From positions 5,089,818 to 5,153,817 of the forward strand of contig KK106983.1 of the NCBI GenBank assembly GCA_000611775.1: a stretch of 64,000 bases of DNA, in the 5' to 3' direction. The notes under the pieces were generated by a model. The model had not been told where the DNA came from. It saw only the letters and a program-made list of their open reading frames with translations, and did not search any database. Origin of the DNA: Umbilicaria muhlenbergii (taxonomy: Eukaryota; Ascomycota; Lecanoromycetes; Umbilicariales; Umbilicariaceae). A program made the position numbers and the translations under genes. Below are positions 45,959 to 59,100 of the stretch, one piece after another (the stretch's first letter is position 1; every line of letters starts with the position of its first letter).

Positions 45959-48900
45959 TCAACGTGGGGGGGTGCCGGCGACAGCAGGAGCGGGAGTAGT
46001 CGCCGAGTTTGGAGGAGGCTTGGTCGATGGTGTGGGCGCTGTATTTGTGCGCTTCGACATGATTTGCATTTTCTTCCGGAGAGCTGCCAATCGTCCCCGG
46101 ATACTCTGAACGACTGCATAACCATTAGCAAACAGGGATCACATGATGCCTGGAGGAATCTGTCTGCTTACGTTTGAGGACCACTTTCCTGTCTTCAGCT
46201 TCGACTCCGTTAATGGCATCATCGTCAGTCCTCGAGCCTTTCGATTCGTTCCCCTGGGTGACGCCCTGTCTTGGTGCTGGATCTTCGTCGTTCTCGAGAA
46301 CGGCTTCCAGCATGCGCACCGCCGTGACATACGCGATTTCACAACCAGGCAGATCTTCCCCTACCAGCTCGTTGACGGCGGCAGATCGGCTCATCTCGAG
46401 TGCACGGTCGTACATGAGCTTTTCGGCGGTAACCCCGGAGCTGACAACTACATTGTCTGCCGACGTTCCCATACCGGCAGTAGAGCCTGAGGCAGATGGG
46501 TGGTTGCTTGGGTGGCTCGGGTGGTCCTCCGGGAGTCGTCGCTGAGCTTCTATAAGTTTGAGGCGGACGAACTCTGCTTTTTCGAGGACTTCGTTGAATC
46601 GGTTGCGGACCCATTGCACAACGTTGTTCACACGATTTCCAACAGCAGCGTCGTTTGTCGATGCTCGTTGCGTCCGAGGTGACGTTGATTCTTCGACTAC
46701 TTCACCGCGGTTTTTACGAGCCCACCATGCCCCAGCAATATCCATCGAGCGAGCAAGCAACGACAAAGCCTTGACATAAAGCACCAAGGCTTCTTCAGAA
46801 AGTGTCACAATAGCATCCACAGTTAAGCCTTCGTCGTCAGCAGATATTGACTCGCTCTCATCTTTCTCCGGTATGCCAGCTTGGCGTAGACCAAGTCCGT
46901 GATCCATGGAGGGGGCGAGGGGGATGAGCTGCTTGTATTTGACCTCTGCAAAGCCGTAGACAACATCACTTCTCGTGGCCGACTCTTCGATGACCTGAAC
47001 AGCCTTGGAGTCCTCATCGATAGGTACTGGCGCTCTGCTACCATCTCCAACCATTATGAGACTTCCCTGAGCCGTAGGATAAGCGGGGAAGGGACTGTAA
47101 GTGGGAGGTGAAGGACCTCCTCGACCAATGCCCAAGGGCGGAGAGAAACCCATGTTGAATAGCCTACCGCTAGCCATGTTAATGGCCTTGGAAATGGCAG
47201 ATGTTGCTGAGGTAGCGTCCCGCCCATACCTTCTCTCATATGAGCTTTGCCTGTGGTGGACTTGGTCCGGGCGCTTGCCAGAAGCTATCTGCATAGCTCG
47301 TGCTGGAGTTACTTGAGCCCCGGCGGTAGGATTCGGCGGACCTTGGGTAGTTGCTCGGCGAACCATCGCACCTTGGTGCGGATTTTGCTGGGCTCCACCA
47401 TGTATTCTTGGACTAGCAGCAAGTTCATCCGCGAAAGCATTGACTTCTACCGCCCGTTTCTCAACCACAACATAGTCCCGCTCAAAAGCTACGTCCTGGG
47501 CAGCACGCTCCCGAGCATCTCTTGCTTCTCGCGCTGCTTCTCGCGCTGCAATGTCCTCTTTCTGTTGTGAAATGCGTTCTCGCTGCGATATTGATTCCTT
47601 GGGGACGGATGAGCCAGCCGAAGGTGAGTTCCGGCTGGATTGGCGATCCACAACAGCTACTACTGTTTGCCGTATACCAGCCCCGTGAAGATCTGGACGG
47701 GCTGGTGCTGTGGCGTGAGAAACCATGCTAGGACGTTGAGCCTGCGCAACACGATCTCGAGGTTCGGTGTGCGTTACCGGCAAATCTGCACCGGCACCAG
47801 TTGCTCGTCGTTGAAGGCCTGTCGGACGAGGAGGAGTACTAGAAGGTTGACGGGCAATGGTAGGATCGGCTCGCGTTGAGGCAATAGGCGGTGCGCGAGA
47901 CGATATTTCTTGGAGATGCCGGGACAAGTCAACAGTCGCCTCCATCTTGTGCCCCTTGTTCTCCCGCAGCACTCTACCATCTGGTGTACGGCTTTCTGAT
48001 CGCGGTATTGGGTCCACCGCAGGAGACTCGATGTCCTTCGGGGTCTCCTTTGGGCGATCTTCCCCAACTAACCCGGGAATCTCGTCTTTGACCACGGGGT
48101 TGTCAAAGAAGTCAACGAAACTCATTCTCTCTACAGGATTCCGCTTCAGGAGGCCTCTGATCAATTGCTTCATTGGATCTGTCATGGCAGTGTCTTCAGG
48201 AAACTTAATCTTATCTTCGCCACGCTCGATTCTCCGGAGCAACTCTACATGATTCGAGGCTCTGAATGGCGGCTTGCCTACCATCATCTCGTAGAGGACT
48301 GTACCGACCGACCAAAGATCCGCCTTCGCATCATACTTTTCGTACCTTAAGATTTCCGGCGCCATGTAAAGTGGGGATCCGCACAGTGTTTCGGCGAGGG
48401 AAGTTGATGGTAAGGAACGCGCAAATCCGAAATCAGCAATCTTCAACATCGGCAAAGATTCTATACCGGCGACTGGAATAAGGGAGTTCTCGCTGGCCGT
48501 ATAAGGTACGATTTCGGGCTGAGCTTTGGCGAAGAACAGTGGCGAAGGGTTCAATAGGAGGTTCTGTGGCTTGACATCGCGGTGGATGAAGTTCCTATTC
48601 CTCAAGAATTCCAGGGCGCTGGATAGCTGCTTTAGAAAATGGCGAACCACGACTTCGTTGAGGCCGCCAGCCGGAGGGTTTGGATACTTCTTGATCATGT
48701 CCGCAGTGGAAGCGTGGCGAGAGAGAGTATCGCGTTTCTTGATGAAGTAGGAAAGATCCCCTAATTGGCAGAACTCCATGACAAGGTGTATGTGGGCCGA
48801 TGTTTCTTGGCAATCAATGAGCGCAACAATATGTGGATGATGGAGCCCTTTCAAGATGTGGATCTCGGAGTACAGATTCTCTTTGAGCTTCTTGTTGAGC

Positions 48901-49249
48901 TTTTGGAGGTGGACAGATTTGATGGCTACATAGCCGCCTCTCTTCTGTTTTCCAACGTAGCTGTCAGCAACAATCTTACAGCGGGCATATCATATGAAAT
49001 TTGGACCATGGAAATAGGCAGAAACGGCTGTAGCAGCATATGCAACGACGCGCAGGTGGATGCTAGCTTATCCATGAAGGAACAAAGCAAATGTCTGCTT
49101 ACCACATGTATTGCTTTGTAGACCGTTGCAAAGCTTCCTCTTCCAATCTCCTCCATCCTGCGAAAGTTTCCGATCGCCATGTCACCTTGAGGTGACTCCC
49201 GGGAACGCCTCGAAGTCGACGACGAAGGCGCCGGCGCCGGCGTCGCCAT
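45959..49249 (-). CDS. ATG1: Autophagy-initiating serine/threonine kinase Atg1
   Basis: Three exons: 49249-49103, 48944-46172 and 46113-45959, for 1024 residues. Intron 1 (49102-48945) is long at 158 bases; an acceptor closer to the donor would add residues before VAIK and is less like the family. The kinase domain is complete: glycine loop [10 protein letters not shown] (35-44), VAIK lysine (about 58), HRDVKPQN (about 170-177), DFG (about 220) and APE. The long middle is disordered, and the C-terminal early-autophagy targeting region follows ([19 protein letters not shown]), ending in a Pro/Thr-rich tail. Atg1 with Atg13 and Atg17 starts autophagosome formation under TOR control. Confidence 0.94.
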
Positions 49250-50397
49250 ATCGGGTGTCGGCCTGCGAATCCTCCTGATCGTTCGATAATTCTCCCTCCT
49301 ACCCCGATGATGATTATAAGGATGAAGGCGATGATGCTACCACTGCAGATGAGGGTAGAGAGTTGCTGTAAGGGAGTTGCACATGGAGATGCTGGAGTGG
49401 GACTGTCGGAGGGATATGCGAACTGCCGAATTTGGCGAGAAAGGCGAGGAAGGCGACACAGTCGAGGAAGTACCTAGTCTCGAGGCTCCCTGGCGTGTGA
49501 TGCAGGGGCTTGGTCGAATACCTTCCGACAATGTCAACGGTGTGGGGGGATGATGTGTGACTTGAGATGAGTAAGGCGTGATAAGGCTAGTCAGCGGAGC
49601 TTGCCTTGTGACTCCTCGAACGGCGGGTAGACGAAGCTGAGACAAGAATGCTAAATGCGGGACAAGAGCAGGAAATAACAACAGCCTCCTAGGAGTAGAA
49701 GTGAAAGCGCAACTAGCACGCACAAGCCCACTGATCTTGTTGGGAGCGAGTAAGGGAGGAAGAGGAGGACAAGGCGGTAGGAATAGGTTTGGTGTAGCAC
49801 GATAGGCGGGGAGACTGCATTTTGGAGTCTGGAGAGCTTCCTTCGCGCTAAGCTAGGCTGATAGCTCGCTATCCTTATCAGCTCAACAACACCCCAGAGC
49901 ATTATGATCAGTGATGAGCTCATCTATAAACACAGGTGCTCTGTCCCATGGGCATATCAAGGCCATGAGTTACACTTGTTTTCGCAAAACATGTCAAAGG
50001 TTTCCCACCTCGACATGGTTCAAATCGGTGGAAAGCACACTTCGGACGCATAAGCGTGAAGCCTGCATGAGCGGCTGCTATCCCCAGCTACAAGCTCAGC
50101 AGCAACTTCACAGGGTTCGGGGTTCGGGGAGTGCTCCCGAATGTCATGCGTAGATAGCGTCGAGATCTCCAGCATTAGACTGGCTGTCCAAGCTGACGGC
50201 CTAATCGACAGAGTTTGGAAAGTCTAACCCACGGGAACATTCGAGTAGCTACGAGCAGCTCTGCCATGATTTGCACATCTATTCGATAAAAGTGCCCAAG
50301 CTATGCAACAGATAACCTCGCCGCCGATACTAAGGTTTACGTAGTTAGTACATTTCAATGCGAGATGTTCGCCGTCACTTCCATCTCTACTACCCCC
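49250..50397. other. Intergenic region upstream of ATG1
   Basis: 1.15 kb holding the ATG1 promoter and the 3' end of the dolichol kinase gene. Minus frames of 90-128 codons at 49337-49923 lack a domain and probably lie in the ATG1 5' UTR or promoter. No repeat stands out. Confidence 0.5.
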
Positions 50398-53272
50398 TTA
50401 CATTTCCAAGCCCCGAACAAGTAGCCAAAGAATGACTGGGACGACAACATTGTCGTTGCCTCCAGTCAACACCGCCTCGGTGAAACTTGCCCCAGCAGCA
50501 GCAAGCGCTGCTTTGCCACAGGTCAATGCCCAAGCGTCCTCGCTATCTCCGTCCCAGCCTCCAACCCTGAGCCATATCCTTGCGAGAAGCAAGCCCAGGA
50601 TCACCGCGATAGCAAATGCGAGACTGCCTTCGAGGCTTTTGCCTCCGCTCCAGATCCATCGGCGCCGTCCATATCGACGTCCAATAAGTGAAGCGGCGGC
50701 ATCCCCCATTCCAACACAAACGACCCCACTGACCATACTTAGGTCTCTTGTCTTGACTTCCCAGCCCTCCCATGGCGTAGTTCCACACCGCTCAGTTCGC
50801 GCCAGTGAGAGCCATAATGGGATTGCACAGCCGATGAGAAGGAAAATGTGGGACACGATGACTGGCCCGCGATGATCTCTGCCATCAACATACGGTGCTA
50901 GGAAATACGTTAATGGTTTTGAAAGCGGGGGTAATTGGGATGCCCGGAAAAGGTCGAGCAGAAGGAATATCGACAGAATAAGCACGAGCGCAAGAGCTGC
51001 GAACGTCGGGTCGATGAACGTTACAGGGAGAAACATCACGACCATCATCCCATGGAACACTTTTCGCCGTGTATCCACTTCCACAACAGCACTCAAGCGG
51101 AACACAACCGCCAGACCAGCAGCAATGATGCCAATACAGTATCCGCAGATCAGTAGCCTCATGTTTGCCTCACCCAGCCGGATTTGCTTTCGGTGCCCTG
51201 ACCTAACATGTCCCTTTGACTGCGTGGCATCCTCGTTCGGTGGTGGCAAACATATCCACCGCTCCAGATTGGAGCTGACAACCCAGAGCCGAAACGACGA
51301 GATGTCTCCCAAAAGATATCCAAGAGCCCATCCGACGGGCTCATGTCCACGTAAAGCCCATCGACGTACATAACTTCTGATGCCCACACCGATAATGCCA
51401 ATGGCCACAGTATAGACATACGATGCGTAAAGCCATTTGAGAACGCTCGCTTGAGCCTGAGTCAACGTCAAGAATGACTTTGGCTTTACCAAGCCAAAGC
51501 GGCTCTTGTTGCGTTGGAGATCGGACGTTGGCTGACGAGGCGAATCGGAAAGGGAAACGCCATACGAGGGAAGCGTGTGTCTTCGCTGTCGCATAGAATG
51601 CAACTGGGGTGGGCCAGGTGCTTCGTGAAGAGCAAAGGAGTCATGATCGATGTTGCCGTCAACTGCGGACAACGGCAACGCCGTGAGCAGCACAGGTTTT
51701 CTGTCAGAATTGCGGGTATCAATCTTAAGCTTCTGCGATTCATTGGTCGAAGACTTGCGTAATCTCAAATATTCAAGCTCATCGCTGTCAGAAATGTAGG
51801 AGTTGCCTCCAAGAAGATGCCACCTGCTCAAGCGGCCTCCCAGGGAGTCGTCAAGAGCGCGTAGAACAACATTTTTAGTATTATACCCTAGAGAGGCGCG
51901 GCGAAATCGCCAACTTGGTACTCGTGCCAACGCCACAGACCATCTTAGTACATCCCCGCAAAGTACAAACATTGTAAGACCGCCAATCCACAGGAGGGCT
52001 TTTAGTATGAGTGTCTGAGGTGACATGGACAGTATTAGAATATTAATCATAGAGACAGAGAGTAACTGCAATTCTGCTGATAACAGACTTGTAGTTGTTA
52101 AGTAGCCTAAGGAAGGTAATAGTGCTTGATGAAGAGGGTACAATAGCGTGATTATCTCCGAATTCAACACAGTTGAACCAGGAAGCTTGAGTGCGTAGGG
52201 TACCGAGTGCACATGTCCTCTTACATCCGGATTCTCGGACACGACCAACGGTATCAAAGATAGCATCCAATGCATTGAGCCGTAGCCAGGGACTCTGTCT
52301 AGAAATGGTATCAGTTGAAATGGGACACAGGAGATGCTCAGTACGAGATTCGGAACTAGGATATGTTGTCCAACAGGCATCAAAGATAGGGCGATAAAGA
52401 CGGGCAGGAGGACAGGGTACAGAACAGGAGCCGGATCAAAAGCTGCAGGTATATAGAATCGATCGCGGTATGGCCTGGTATCGGTAGTTGTGCGGTTTCG
52501 TGTATGGAAGAAAAGTCGTACTGGATACAGGACCAGCAGGATACCCACAGCCAAGAGGTGGCTCAGAAGCTCTAGCAAGAAACGAAGAGCTGTCAGCACG
52601 GCCTGGTGCTACGCACTGAACCGGAGTCCTACCTCTGTGCCATTGCCTGGCAGCTATATTTACTTTGTCATTGGTGAATACGATGATGCCGAGCAGGCCA
52701 AGTAAAGCTGTTTCCACAACCCTCCTATATATCTCTGCCCTTCTCCTCCTGGCGAGCTTCAGTCTGAAGTGCTGGATCTCATCATCGGTCCCAGGCTGGT
52801 TCCGCGAGCTCTCTTGCCGCTTCTGGGGGTATTGCAGTGAACCCTTCTGCCGGTCTTCGTCGAGATATGATGGCGTGAGCAGTGGACTTGGGATGTGCTC
52901 AATGCCCCCAAGTCTTGTCTCTTTGAGTCCTTTTCGTGGCCTTGCCGGTGGTGCCGGGAGACCTCGTAATAAGCCGGTGCTCTCGTCATCGGCTTCTGTG
53001 CCACTATCACTCGGAGATGTTGAGAATTTTCGCCTTTTGCGCTCGTCCGCGTCAAAAAATGTTGCGTCATCGTACCCGACAGCAGTATTGTTCGAAGAAA
53101 ACTTTAGAAGGACATTCTGGCCATTGGCTTGAGCGGTGTTGGGTGCGACCGATTTGCTCCGGTGGTACGGATGTGGTGAGCGAGACTGCCGACGCTGATC
53201 ACTCAACGGTAAGTTCTCGTTGTTCTCCACTGTCCACTTCCTTGGTGCAGTAGATGCCAAAGCTGCGGGCAT
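50398..53272 (-). CDS. SEC59: Dolichol kinase, SEC59-like
   Basis: Exon 1 is 53272-52633 and exon 2 is 52571-50398, with intron 52632-52572 (GTAGGA...GCTAG), for 937 residues. The first 180 residues are polar, followed by many membrane segments. The conserved C-terminal region holds EVDTRRKVFHGMMVVMFLP, a loop FLAPYVDGRDHRGPVIVSHI and the CTP-site motif GMGDAAASLIGRRYGRRRW, ending GGNDNVVVPVILWLL. Dolichol kinase uses CTP to make dolichol phosphate in the ER membrane for N-glycosylation, O-mannosylation and GPI anchors. It is larger than the yeast enzyme mainly through the N-terminal extension, which is usual in filamentous ascomycetes. Confidence 0.92.
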
Positions 53273-54130
53273 GACTTTCCTGCAGGGCTCAAGTCTTATG
53301 GCTGTGGTTGAGGTTTCATCCCATGAATGGAGGATGGGAATTGCACTTGAAGAGTCAGCGACTGTACGCCGTACAGCGCATTTGCCTTGTCGTAGATGCT
53401 CGCGCCATGATGCGTAAGGATGCCCATGCTCAATAATTCACGGTTGATATTCAAATGTTGGGAGCATGTGAGAGCAACGTAAGCTTGAGGAATTGACCAA
53501 TATTGTCAGACCGGCATTTACCGCGACCATGATTACAGGCAGCTCTCAGTACTCGGCTAGGCCGCCCCCTCTCTACACATACGGGGGGCACGGTGGAATG
53601 TCTATCAGTAGGGTATTCGAGAGTCACACAGGCATGGAAAAGCAGTCTTTCATGTGGGGTCTGATCATTTACATATTCTCAGCTATCCAGCTCCCGTGAC
53701 CAGCACATCGCACATTGTAAGCCTCTAAAGCACAGACAGCCAGAAGAAAAGCGCGATACACGGTGCCAAGTCAATAGGGTTACAAGAAATGTAAAAGGTG
53801 AGCTGCTGCGCCGTTGAAAAGAGTCCACCATAGTAAGCCACCCTGACACCCACAGGTCCATTGCAGACCACCCTCCTCAATCCCGAAAAGCGCTTGCAGC
53901 TGATGCCCGTGCTACTCTTCACAATCTTGAGACCATGCAAGAGGACACAGCTCGAACAAATAATACAAACTGTTGCCGCAGCAAGAAGGTAGCGCTTAAA
54001 ACTTTTGATAACATTCTAACCTGAACCACTCCGCGTGAACCCCGCACACACCTTCCCAACCACATCGCTTCGTTGGTCTCATGAAAAATAGTGGTACAAA
54101 CCATACTGCTGGCTATCGAACCTAACGTCT
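53273..54130. other. Intergenic region between SEC59 and the Msn2-like gene
   Basis: 858 bases with the SEC59 promoter and the 3' UTR of the zinc-finger gene. Short minus frames (60-71 codons) have no support. Confidence 0.5.
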
Positions 54131-56129
54131 TCAATCTTCTCTCTTCCTCTTCTTGATAGCTTTGGTATTCTCGATCGAAGGAGATGGGCTTGCAGTATCC
54201 CGGGAGCTGCCGTTCTCGGATGAGGAGCTACTTGTAGCATTGGCAGCAGCAGCTTGGGCCGCCTCAAAGAGGACAGCTCCGAGGGCCCCGGCATCTCCTT
54301 CTTCAAGCTCTTCAGTCTTTGCAGTCGGCGGCAACTCTCCATCTTCGAGGACACCCATTACGATGGCACCACTACCATGTGTTCGAGCATGCTGAGAGAG
54401 GTTATCGCTGCGGGAGAATTTCTTGCCACACTCGTTACATTCGAACGGCTTCTCGCCAGTGTGGAGCGAGCGATAGTGACGTTTGAGGTGTTCCTGACGA
54501 CGGAAACGCCGCGAGCAGAGGGTGCATACGAAGGTTTTGGATGGATCCTCGGTGAGAGACTGCTTACGGCCACGACGGGTAACCGGCTGAGGAACTGCTG
54601 CGGCTGTATCGGATCCGGATGCTATGGCATTGCTATCAGAAGAGCCAGCTTGACTTTGGGCCGCAGAAGAGCTCTGCGGAGCACCCGAGGTCTGCTGGTT
54701 TTGCGCGTCAGTTGCACGCGACTGAGACTGATAGGCCACTGTTGAGTCCAATTCGGAAAGTTCACTGTCGGACTGCATCTTCTTCGCTGACTTTCGTGGT
54801 TGACTTCGCTTCTTAGTCTTCATCTTCAATGACGCGTCCTCTGAATTGCGTCGCGAGGCGGTGGAGGCCGGGGGACTGGGAAGACCGGCTGCAGCAAATT
54901 GCTCTACTTCTTCGAAATCCTCGAAGCTATCCTCGCTTAGGAATTCTTCGTCGTCAAAGGAGAGAAGGTCAAGCCGTTGTCTCTTGCTACCAAGATAGAA
55001 TCCGGATTCAGGAGAGGGATAGCTGGCTAGGTCAGACGCGAAATCGTTGTCCGAGTCAAGGTCAGAGAACGTATCGAATGACGGTAAGCCGCCAAGAGTG
55101 GATGATCCCAAAGAGTCGAAAGAATTGGTGAATTGCGACTCTTGCTTGATCTCGCCCCCTAATATAAACTTATGTTCCTCGTCATCCCCTGAGCACAATG
55201 TAGGGAGAGGTGGGAAGTCTAGCGGGAGGTTGCTGGAGCTTGCATTCGGTGACTTGACAGTCAGGGTTCGCGGATCGCAGAAGTCGAAATGCGGTTCCGA
55301 AGTAACCGATCGTGGAATTGGTGAGGGAGATGGTGATAGACAGAGCGAAGGACATGCATTAGCGGAAAGGAGGTTGGATGCTTGGCTGGCGGTAACCGAA
55401 GGTGGGTGAATGAACACTACAACACCAAAAACGATTAGACCGATCGATAACGCAAAACAAACACCACAACGCCACAAAAGCGATATTGGAGTAACCACCA
55501 CATGACGAGTTGTGATTTGCCATACCTGGAGTCAAAGGGGGCGATCCGCAACGTGTGAAATCCGCGCCAGCGAGAATCTCCGATTGTACTTCGCTTTCAC
55601 ATCCCTCTTTCACGCCTTCAATGTTCTCGAGACTGAAGAAAAGTCCGTGCACAGGTGTCGGTAAAACACCGCATGTTGATGGCGGACTGCTGATGGCACT
55701 ACCGGAGCTAGATAGCGGAGGGGTCGAAGGATAAAAGTAGACATCGGGGCCGTCGCATTCAGTGTTCAACGACAGTTGCCGGCCGTCTTGTTGACCGAGG
55801 AAAGTTGACTTCTGAGGTAAAGGACGCGGCGAAGCCATGGGTGTTACGGTTGACTGCATGCTGAACGGTGTCTTTGGCTGTACGTAGAATTGCGAGTCTG
55901 AGGATGACGGACGCGAGTACAACATATGTGGTGGTGCCTGCATCATCACTTCTTGGGGGTGGAAGATTTGCTGTGGGAATTGCTGCAACTGGTAATTATT
56001 GGGGACGCCACTTGGGTGCGGGGAGAAGTGGCCATGTTGTCGATGTTCCGGATGAGGATCCGGGTTGTAGTAGAAGAAAGGTGATTGACCCAAGGCCTGC
56101 GGTGGGTGAACTGCGTTTGTAGATTCCAT
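54131..56129 (-). CDS. C2H2 zinc-finger transcription factor, Msn2/Msn4-like
   Basis: Exon 1 is 56129-55526 and exon 2 is 55416-54131, with intron 55525-55417 (GTATGG...TGTAG), for 629 residues. Two adjacent C2H2 fingers near the C-terminus (about 499-520 and 528-548) read [22 protein letters not shown] and [21 protein letters not shown]; this pair with linker TGEKPFE is that of Msn2/Msn4/SebA factors that bind the stress element AGGGG. The N-terminal half is rich in Pro, Gln and Ser, with an acidic stretch ([21 protein letters not shown]) as a likely activation region, and the end IKKRKRED is basic. It would mediate general stress response in the nucleus. The upstream region is very long. 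Confidence 0.92.
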
Positions 56130-59100
56130 TGCTGTTAGGGATGAAATTGTGCGGCTATGACCGTTGAAATGTTAGCAACGTCACTACTTGGCCCCATGGA
56201 AGCCATGAAGACTCGCCTTAAATCGAACGTCTGATTCGGGGTTTGGGTGTTGTGCTTTTAGTGTGGATATTATGGCCTCGTTATTCGCGGTCCTGTTTCG
56301 ATTCGGGACGTATATGGACTATAAGATAACTCGAAGGCGTAGGAAATGGTCTCAAAGAGGGACAGACAACGGAGCTGGAGTATTATCCAGAACTCTGTCT
56401 AATAAGCTAATATCGAGAAGTGGTTTTGCGGAACAAGTAGTGCTGATGTTGCGGACACCGATGACAGTTAAAGGGCTAATTATGGAAGAAGAAGTGGAGG
56501 CAGGTGCCAAAGGAGTGACTAGAGAATTCGAAGAGGGTATTCAATGAAGTAACCCAAGTCCAAATATCTCCCAAAAGAAGGGCAAGAAAAGTGATGAGTA
56601 GGAAAAGGTTTGTTGTCGATGAAAGAGGACAAACCCGTTGATAGGAAAATGGAACGAGGGTGAGGGAGCGGCGTGGGCGGGTAAAGTAATGCTTCGCACC
56701 ACCAGGCACAGTCTCAGACCATTGAGACGACAGCAATGGAAATGCCAGGCACAAATGGCTAGGGAAGCTAAGGAAGTCGCACCAATTGTGCGCGGAAACG
56801 ATGTGGCCCATGGGGCAGTTAGGACGAAAGAAGACGGGCGCAGGACTCGCAGCAGCTCGCACATCCTGGCATCCTGGCTGCATCCATCATATCCACTGAT
56901 GTGCCAAAAGTAACTCGACTCACACAAGTCTCAGCACTATGTGATTTAGCGGGTGGTCAAGGCCGTCACAGCAGCAAGCGATACGCACCGCTCCGGACCA
57001 GGGTCGCCAGCAGGCATGCGTGCAGAAGATCTGAGTCTCCGAGATCAAGCGTGCGGATAGGCTGGACGGGATGGCAGGGCAGTCGGACCAGTACGAGAAG
57101 AGATTACGAGAGGATTATCATGGGCGGCCATGGGTGGTGGGGACTGGCCGACGACGCGTTCGCGCAAGCGGCCAGCCAGCCAGCCAAGTGGCAGGCTGGC
57201 AGCGGTGCGAGAGGGGAATGACGACCAGACCTGGAACAAGATTTGGGTGGCACCCTGTCCAGCAATAGAACGGCAAGAGACATGGATTCTGCACCATGCC
57301 ACCGCCGACCGCACCACCCGCAGGGATCATTTAATCCACCATTACGAAGCCTTCAGCTTCTATGCAAGCACACCGACGCGAATCCCTGGCCCGAGTTAAT
57401 AATCGACGAACAGACAGCTGTGCTTTGGCTTCAGCACCGGGCGACCCTACCACGCTGCGCAATGGTACCAGAAAACATTGCTACTATTGTTGCGACGGGA
57501 AATGGCATTTCACAAGCACCTGAACCTCGATCGATGTTTGTTGTATCGTAGACTCGCAGGTAACATATTAACCACTTCGCCGGCTTTCTCATTTCGGCGG
57601 GTTTTGGGAGTCCGAGACAGACTCTCGCCAGTCCAACCGCTTTGCCGTGGCGCCCGCGTATCGATTACGAACCCCATAATCCACACAATGACGCGAGAAA
57701 TCCTTTCAAAGTATTCCGTACGAGTACGAAAAACGGAATAGACATTGACGCTTCGGCCCTCTGTTGGATGTCAGCCCGAAGCGCGTTGGGGTCCGGCCCT
57801 CTACTAGGGCAGAGCACTGAGGACGGAGCATCAAGCACTGGGGAGGCTAGCCGCCCACGGTTCCCTTTCAGTATCGATTGTCAAACATGCCACCAAGAAC
57901 CAAGCGGTTCCCGTGTCGTATCAGAGCAAATGATATTTGCACGGGACTGCGAGCACAGTCTTCTGGCAACACCGCTGATCTCGTCAAACCCAGCGAATGG
58001 AGACAGACAAGCTGGCCTCTTCAGGACGTCGCCACGCAAGAGTCATGCACGGCACGGTTGCATTATCTCGAGTCTGTACACAAATCGTAACAGACTGCTC
58101 TTGTGCTTTGTACGAATGTGGACGTGACACCTGTGCGAGGGCAAGATATTCCCGCCCCACCTTCTCGGTCTCAAGGTTTGCTGCAGGAACGAAAACACGG
58201 CCTGCAAGGCATCTGGCGTCGCGCTTCCGTCATCATGAAGATTTCATATCGATAAAGCGCTTCATTATTGGCGGGTGCAGCAGCAGCCGTCCACTATGCG
58301 GGGTTGAGCAGCCAGTACTCGTACACCATGGGAAATTTTGTTGGAGCGTTGGTGCAGCGCGAAAACGCTCCGTGAAGCCCTACCGTGGTTCTTGTCGCTG
58401 AGGCCAGCCTGTTCACCAGCGTGCGGCTTGACTTTTTCAAGGTGGTCGGGACGAGGACGAGGATCTATCGATAAATTCTGCCCAGTTAAGAGGGCGGGCG
58501 GTCACTCCACTACTTTTTCGTGTGTCGATACGTTGTCCTCAACCTAGCCACCGGGTTCTATCGATTAACGTGTCAGGTTTCTGCGCCTATCGATCTTTTC
58601 GCGCCCTGCACTTTATGCGAAGCGTGGACGCGACGCATTGCACAAGTTATGCGCTTTGGGAAGCAGAAGCCGTGCGTATGGCGCTCCACTCAGCACTAAA
58701 GATAGCCAACGGACGGGTTATTGAAAACAGCGACAAGTCTACGCCACTTCAGGAGCAGCTGGAGTGCCGCCTTGAAAGCGACTCGCCTTGATTCGCCGTC
58801 ACAGTGCATCGAACAAGACTTATGCAAAAGGTGGCCTTCCAGAAGGAGCCGTCCCTCACCAACAGTTTCAGGGAAGATCCCAGAGAAGGATGAGGGGATT
58901 GCAATCCCTGATACTCCCGCCAATCGGGGCAAAACTTTCCACGACCATGCGATTGTCGGAGAGGACTAACGCAGGTACGACGCAGGTACGGCACTGTCTC
59001 TTGGAAGACTCGAGAAATGACGCTGATAGCCTGATGCTACACTGCTGGTGTTAGGGTCGCGGAGATGTAACACGCGAAGGATGAAATCCATCCGAATCAC

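Noticed and set aside
29821-49249. ATG5 and ATG1 in one window as a possible autophagy gene cluster
   Set aside because: They are 15 kb apart with six unrelated genes between, and they act in different complexes. I see no sign of joint regulation, so this looks like chance linkage.
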